64,000 bases of DNA, from contig NZ_CP040106.1 in NCBI RefSeq assembly GCF_005281475.1, positions 5,198,001-5,262,000 of the forward strand, in the 5' to 3' direction. The notes below the pieces were generated by a model that was not told the origin of the DNA, did not search any database, and saw only the letters and a list, made by a program, of their open reading frames with translations. This document shows positions 61,802 through 64,000 of the stretch, piece after piece; the stretch's first letter is position 1, and each line of letters begins with the position of its first letter. Both the position numbers and the translations under genes were made by a program. The DNA comes from Echinicola rosea. Its GTDB lineage: Bacteria > Bacteroidota > Bacteroidia > Cytophagales > Cyclobacteriaceae.

Positions 61802-62606
61802 TTACAGCCCTCCTTCATCCGCGAATGAATAATATCCTTCGGTTGTGATGATAATATGATCCAATACCGGCAATTCCAATAATTTCCCGGCTTTCACCAT
61901 TTTTTCCGTTAGTCTTTTATCCTGTTCACTGGGTTTTAAGGTACCGGATGGATGGTTATGAACCTTATGTAAAGCTTTACATAATTCGCATTATGCAAAG
62001 TATAATATTATGTAAAGCGAAATTTATAAATATCTGATTATGAAAAAGTTGACAACAATAAACTTTACATAAAAACACACCGTGTTCGAATTTAAACTAT
62101 GGTTGTCCCATTTACTTATTACTGCAAATAGCCCTAAAGGGCATTTAGCAGGCTTTCTTGAATCCTCTTTTGGTTATTATGAATATAATTCCAAAATTAT
62201 GTGCAGTTTATTATGTAAACTAAATTCATATTTAGTAGCTTATTATCAATATTTTAAACTCATTACTTTACATAACCATTTCCTTTTCATAATGCGAAAT
62301 TATCATAGCCGTAGCAGATGCTTTCATGGCTGCCCCAAAGATCACTTTCAGGTCTACTACAGTCCCTGCAGTTCCTCCGGATGAGGCGTTGATAATTCCA
62401 AGGACACGGTTAGCCCTATTTAGGAGAATAACCTTAAATTCTTCAATAAACTCTATTTTCGACTCATCCCAGTTGGCCCTTAAAATCCTATTGGCAGTCA
62501 AGGAGGACGTGATTTGGGGCTTTTGGGAAACCTTTGAATTGGCCTTGTAACTTAGTACAATTTCTGCTACTTGGCTGGATACGATGTCTTTGTTGTTGCT
62601 GTCCAT
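61802..62606 (-). pseudogene. radC: RadC-family gene interrupted by a 0.33-kb element
   Basis: The N-terminal part (62606 to about 62295) reads VAEIVLSYKANSK, WDESKIEFIEEFKVILLNRANRVLGI and ends KASATAMIISH. The C-terminal part (61960 to 61802) resumes HNHPSGTLKPSEQDKRLTEKMVKAGKLLELPVLDHIIITTEGYYSFADEGG. Together they make a normal RadC-like JAMM protein of conjugative elements, split precisely within SH-NHPSG. About 330 bp of AT-rich DNA with inverted ends lies between. The gene carries a structured leader at 62670-62738. Confidence 0.85.
61981..62307. mobile_element. MITE-like insertion in radC with about 38-bp inverted ends
   Basis: The left end (ATAATTCGCATTATGCAAAG ... TTATGTAAAG) and the inverted right end (ATAATTTCGCATTATGAAAA ... 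TTATGTAAAG) match at roughly 80 percent. No transposase is encoded. CTTTACATAA/TTATGTAAAG motifs occur at least five times in and next to the element. It may be moved by an enzyme elsewhere. Confidence 0.6.
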
Positions 62607-62669
62607 AACATTTCGTTTTTGATGGTTAGAAATTAATTATGGACACCGCCCCGCTTGAGGGCAACCAAA

Positions 62670-62738
62670 GCCAAGTGGCAACGGAATAAATGAGGGGGCA
62701 TGCGGGAATGGCATGTGTTTATGCCGGACACTCTTGGC
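62670..62738 (-). ncRNA. Structured leader RNA element of radC
   Basis: On the minus strand, GCCAAG (62738-62733) pairs with CTTGGC (62675-62670). The loop has TCCGGCATAAA and TTTATTCCG, as in the ardC leader. It lies 64 bp upstream of the radC start. Conserved loop plus compensated stem suggests a common regulatory RNA for element genes. Confidence 0.55.
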
Positions 62739-63458
62739 TGCCCCGGCAGCCCGAAAGCGAACTTTGTGCAGTGATTAATGGATAAAGAATAATAAATCCA
62801 ATTAGAGCAGTTAGGATTTCGTCAAAATTATCAATCTGATAACTTTCAAAATGGCTAAAAATGGCAGTACCCAATTTTATCATTTCTTTCTTCTATGTTA
62901 CTCAGGATATTATTTCTTAAAACCATTAATATAAATCCATAAAAAGACCTGAATAGGATAATTAGTGATGGAAATCACTCCAAAAGAAATTATACAGACT
63001 ATATGCATTTAACTGTAATCACAAACCAAGAACAAATGTTCAAATTACCGACCCTACCTCCCAAATCACTCCTCTTGGATGCCACCTTATAACGGGAAAG
63101 AATAAAGGTGCGGGGTGCTGACGTCAAAAAGCATTCTCTTGCCCTAGACCGTATTCCTTCCCTTTATACTTTTGCAGCAAGGTGTGGTGGATATCGGTAA
63201 TTAGAAAACAAAGCCGATAATTGAAACAAACAATTTCTCAAACCAGAGTAAAGCGCATAGAAACATCAATTCATAGGCTAATTCAACGACAAAAGATTCT
63301 TGCAGTCTAGCTTAGTACCTGTCAATTTTAAAACTTTCAATTATCCATTGATCCTGATAATAGTCCAATTATGAACTAAATGGTAATATATCACCAACCT
63401 AGAAACGTACTGTTACTAAGGCCGTAAATTATTTATGATTGATGGTTTTTTAAAATGC
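62739..63458. other. Gene-free stretch
   Basis: No convincing frame, tRNA-like cloverleaf or terminator was seen over about 720 bp. It may contain the boundary between the mobile element and the host region to the right, but no attachment site could be recognised. Confidence 0.4.
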
Positions 63459-63677
63459 CTAGTAAAAGTCAATATCCGACACTCCGCGTGCTGCACGGGT
63501 AATATTAATGGCCACCTATGGACTGGCGGTAATAATGGCCAGAAATGCGGCTCCTGCCGAAGCGGTAAGCCCCCATTGTTTACGCAGTAGCATTAAAGGG
63601 GTCAGCAGCTGATCTGCTCCCCAGTGAGCCGCCCATGCAGCTAATATTAGTACGCCTGCCCATAACCATCCATTCAT
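63459..63677 (-). pseudogene. Truncated Na+/Ca2+ exchanger-like gene
   Basis: From ATG 63677 the frame reads WAAHWGADQLLTPLMLLRKQ and AFLAIITASP, then TAG at 63516-63518 where the family has Glu (ITASPE), then VAINITRAARGVSDID and a second stop. The repeat is the alpha-repeat of CaCA cation exchangers, so a nonsense mutation hit the transport motif. It lies 18 bp past the CDF stop on the same strand. Confidence 0.7.
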
Positions 63678-63695
63678 ATATTTAGAGTTTAAGTT

Positions 63696-64000
63696 TCACT
63701 TTGCTAACCTTAAAATCCTAATTGCACCACGCATCACAAAGGCAAAAACGATCCCGCCTACAATCAAATCAGGCCATTTGCTTTCCAGCCAATAAACCAA
63801 TACCCCGGCCAGTATCACCCCTGCGTTAACGATGATGTCATTAGAGGTAAAGATCGCACTGGCCTGCATGTGGGCCTCTTTACTTTTTGCCTTGTTGATC
63901 AGCCATAGTGAAATGAGGTTGCCCGCTAAAGCAAGCAGGGATACAATAATCATCCACTGGAACAGAGGCGTTTCGCTTTGAGTAAAAAACCTACGTAGTA
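63696..64000 (-). CDS. Cation diffusion facilitator family transporter, C-terminal part (5' end beyond window)
   Basis: About 100 residues are visible: membrane segments around MIIVSLLALAGNLISLWLIN and VNAGVILAGVLVYW, with the CDF metal-site motif HMQASAIFTSNDIIVNAG (Asp in SND). The frame is open to the right edge, so the start lies outside. The protein lacks the cytosolic domain beyond IRILRLAK, so it is a short CDF variant. It would move Zn2+, Co2+ or similar ions out of the cytoplasm. Confidence 0.82.
   Translation of the reverse strand, partial: LRRFFTQSETPLFQWMIIVSLLALAGNLISLWLINKAKSKEAHMQASAIFTSNDIIVNAGVILAGVLVYWLESKWPDLIVGGIVFAFVMRGAIRILRLAK

Noticed and set aside
62082..62384. 100-codon frame across the radC insertion
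   Set aside because: It runs through the element and into the antisense of radC; no ribosome-binding or protein features.
1..64000. CRISPR arrays, tRNA and rRNA genes
   Set aside because: I saw no regularly spaced repeats with unique spacers and no tRNA or rRNA-like sequence on reading both strands; a covariance search could still find a tRNA.

Overview
The window looks like a Bacteroidota chromosome or integrated element, probably from the Cytophagales (Echinicola, Cyclobacterium or Algoriphagus type). The evidence is SusC/SusD and other TonB-dependent receptors, Bacteroides-type conjugation genes (TraE/TraF-like, RteC, MobA/MobB, a TraG-like coupling protein, ArdC), DUF6520 and FISUMP proteins, and AT-rich 5' regions with poor Shine-Dalgarno sites. 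The genus is inferred from overall character; there is no rRNA or marker gene to fix it.

Layout. (a) 1-1784: start of a leftward conjugation (tra) operon with RteC. (b) 1932-2759: a LytTR membrane regulator. (c) 2778-16654: an AT-rich accessory island, mostly on the minus strand, with a nonsense-split nuclease gene, VOC and GNAT enzymes, a KAP-type membrane NTPase, unknown genes, and three ATPase/membrane genes each bounded by an attC-like imperfect palindrome, followed by a pair of overlapping HTH-like genes. (d) 16783-16908: a rod-like RNA candidate. (e) 17424-25171: TlpA-SusC-SusD, then DUF6520 and a MauE/DoxX-like protein on the other strand. (f) 25359-27811: a Crp/Fnr regulator, a class I terpene synthase and an HNH protein. 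(g) 28125-29486: a FISUMP lipoprotein. (h) 29525-35719: an SOS mutasome (DnaE2-like, DinB, XRE-S24 repressor, SRAP), then decayed genes including a dnaE fragment. (i) 37599-54519: a class I (pinensin-like) lanthipeptide locus. (j) 54527-62738: mobilisation module of a conjugative element (ArdC, AbiE-like pair, coupling protein, relaxase, relaxosome protein, interrupted radC). (k) 63459-64000: fragments of ion transporters.

The most exciting system is (i). A 58-residue precursor gene, too short for routine ORF calling, carries a pinensin-like leader and a core rich in Thr, His and a Cys-Cys pair. It is followed by a LanC with an extra C-terminal domain, a C39 peptidase-ABC exporter, an HlyD protein and a split LanB. 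A convergent methyltransferase resembles carnosine (histidine) N-methyltransferases, and a divergent TonB-dependent siderophore-type receptor leads into an ABC-2 exporter. Two pairs of the palindrome TGCAAYANNRTTGCA, each pair with exactly 39 bp between centres, lie upstream of the precursor and between the methyltransferase and receptor genes. This points to one regulon covering synthesis, modification and transport. The His/Cys-rich core, putative His methylation and siderophore-type receptor make a metal-binding lanthipeptide a testable idea.

Conjugation genes lie at both ends on the same strand. The tra operon and a gene upstream of the mob genes share a 47-nt promoter-like element at nearly the same distance from their start codons. 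The two ends may therefore belong to one large integrative conjugative element, with everything between as cargo; this is inference, because no integrase or attachment site is visible.
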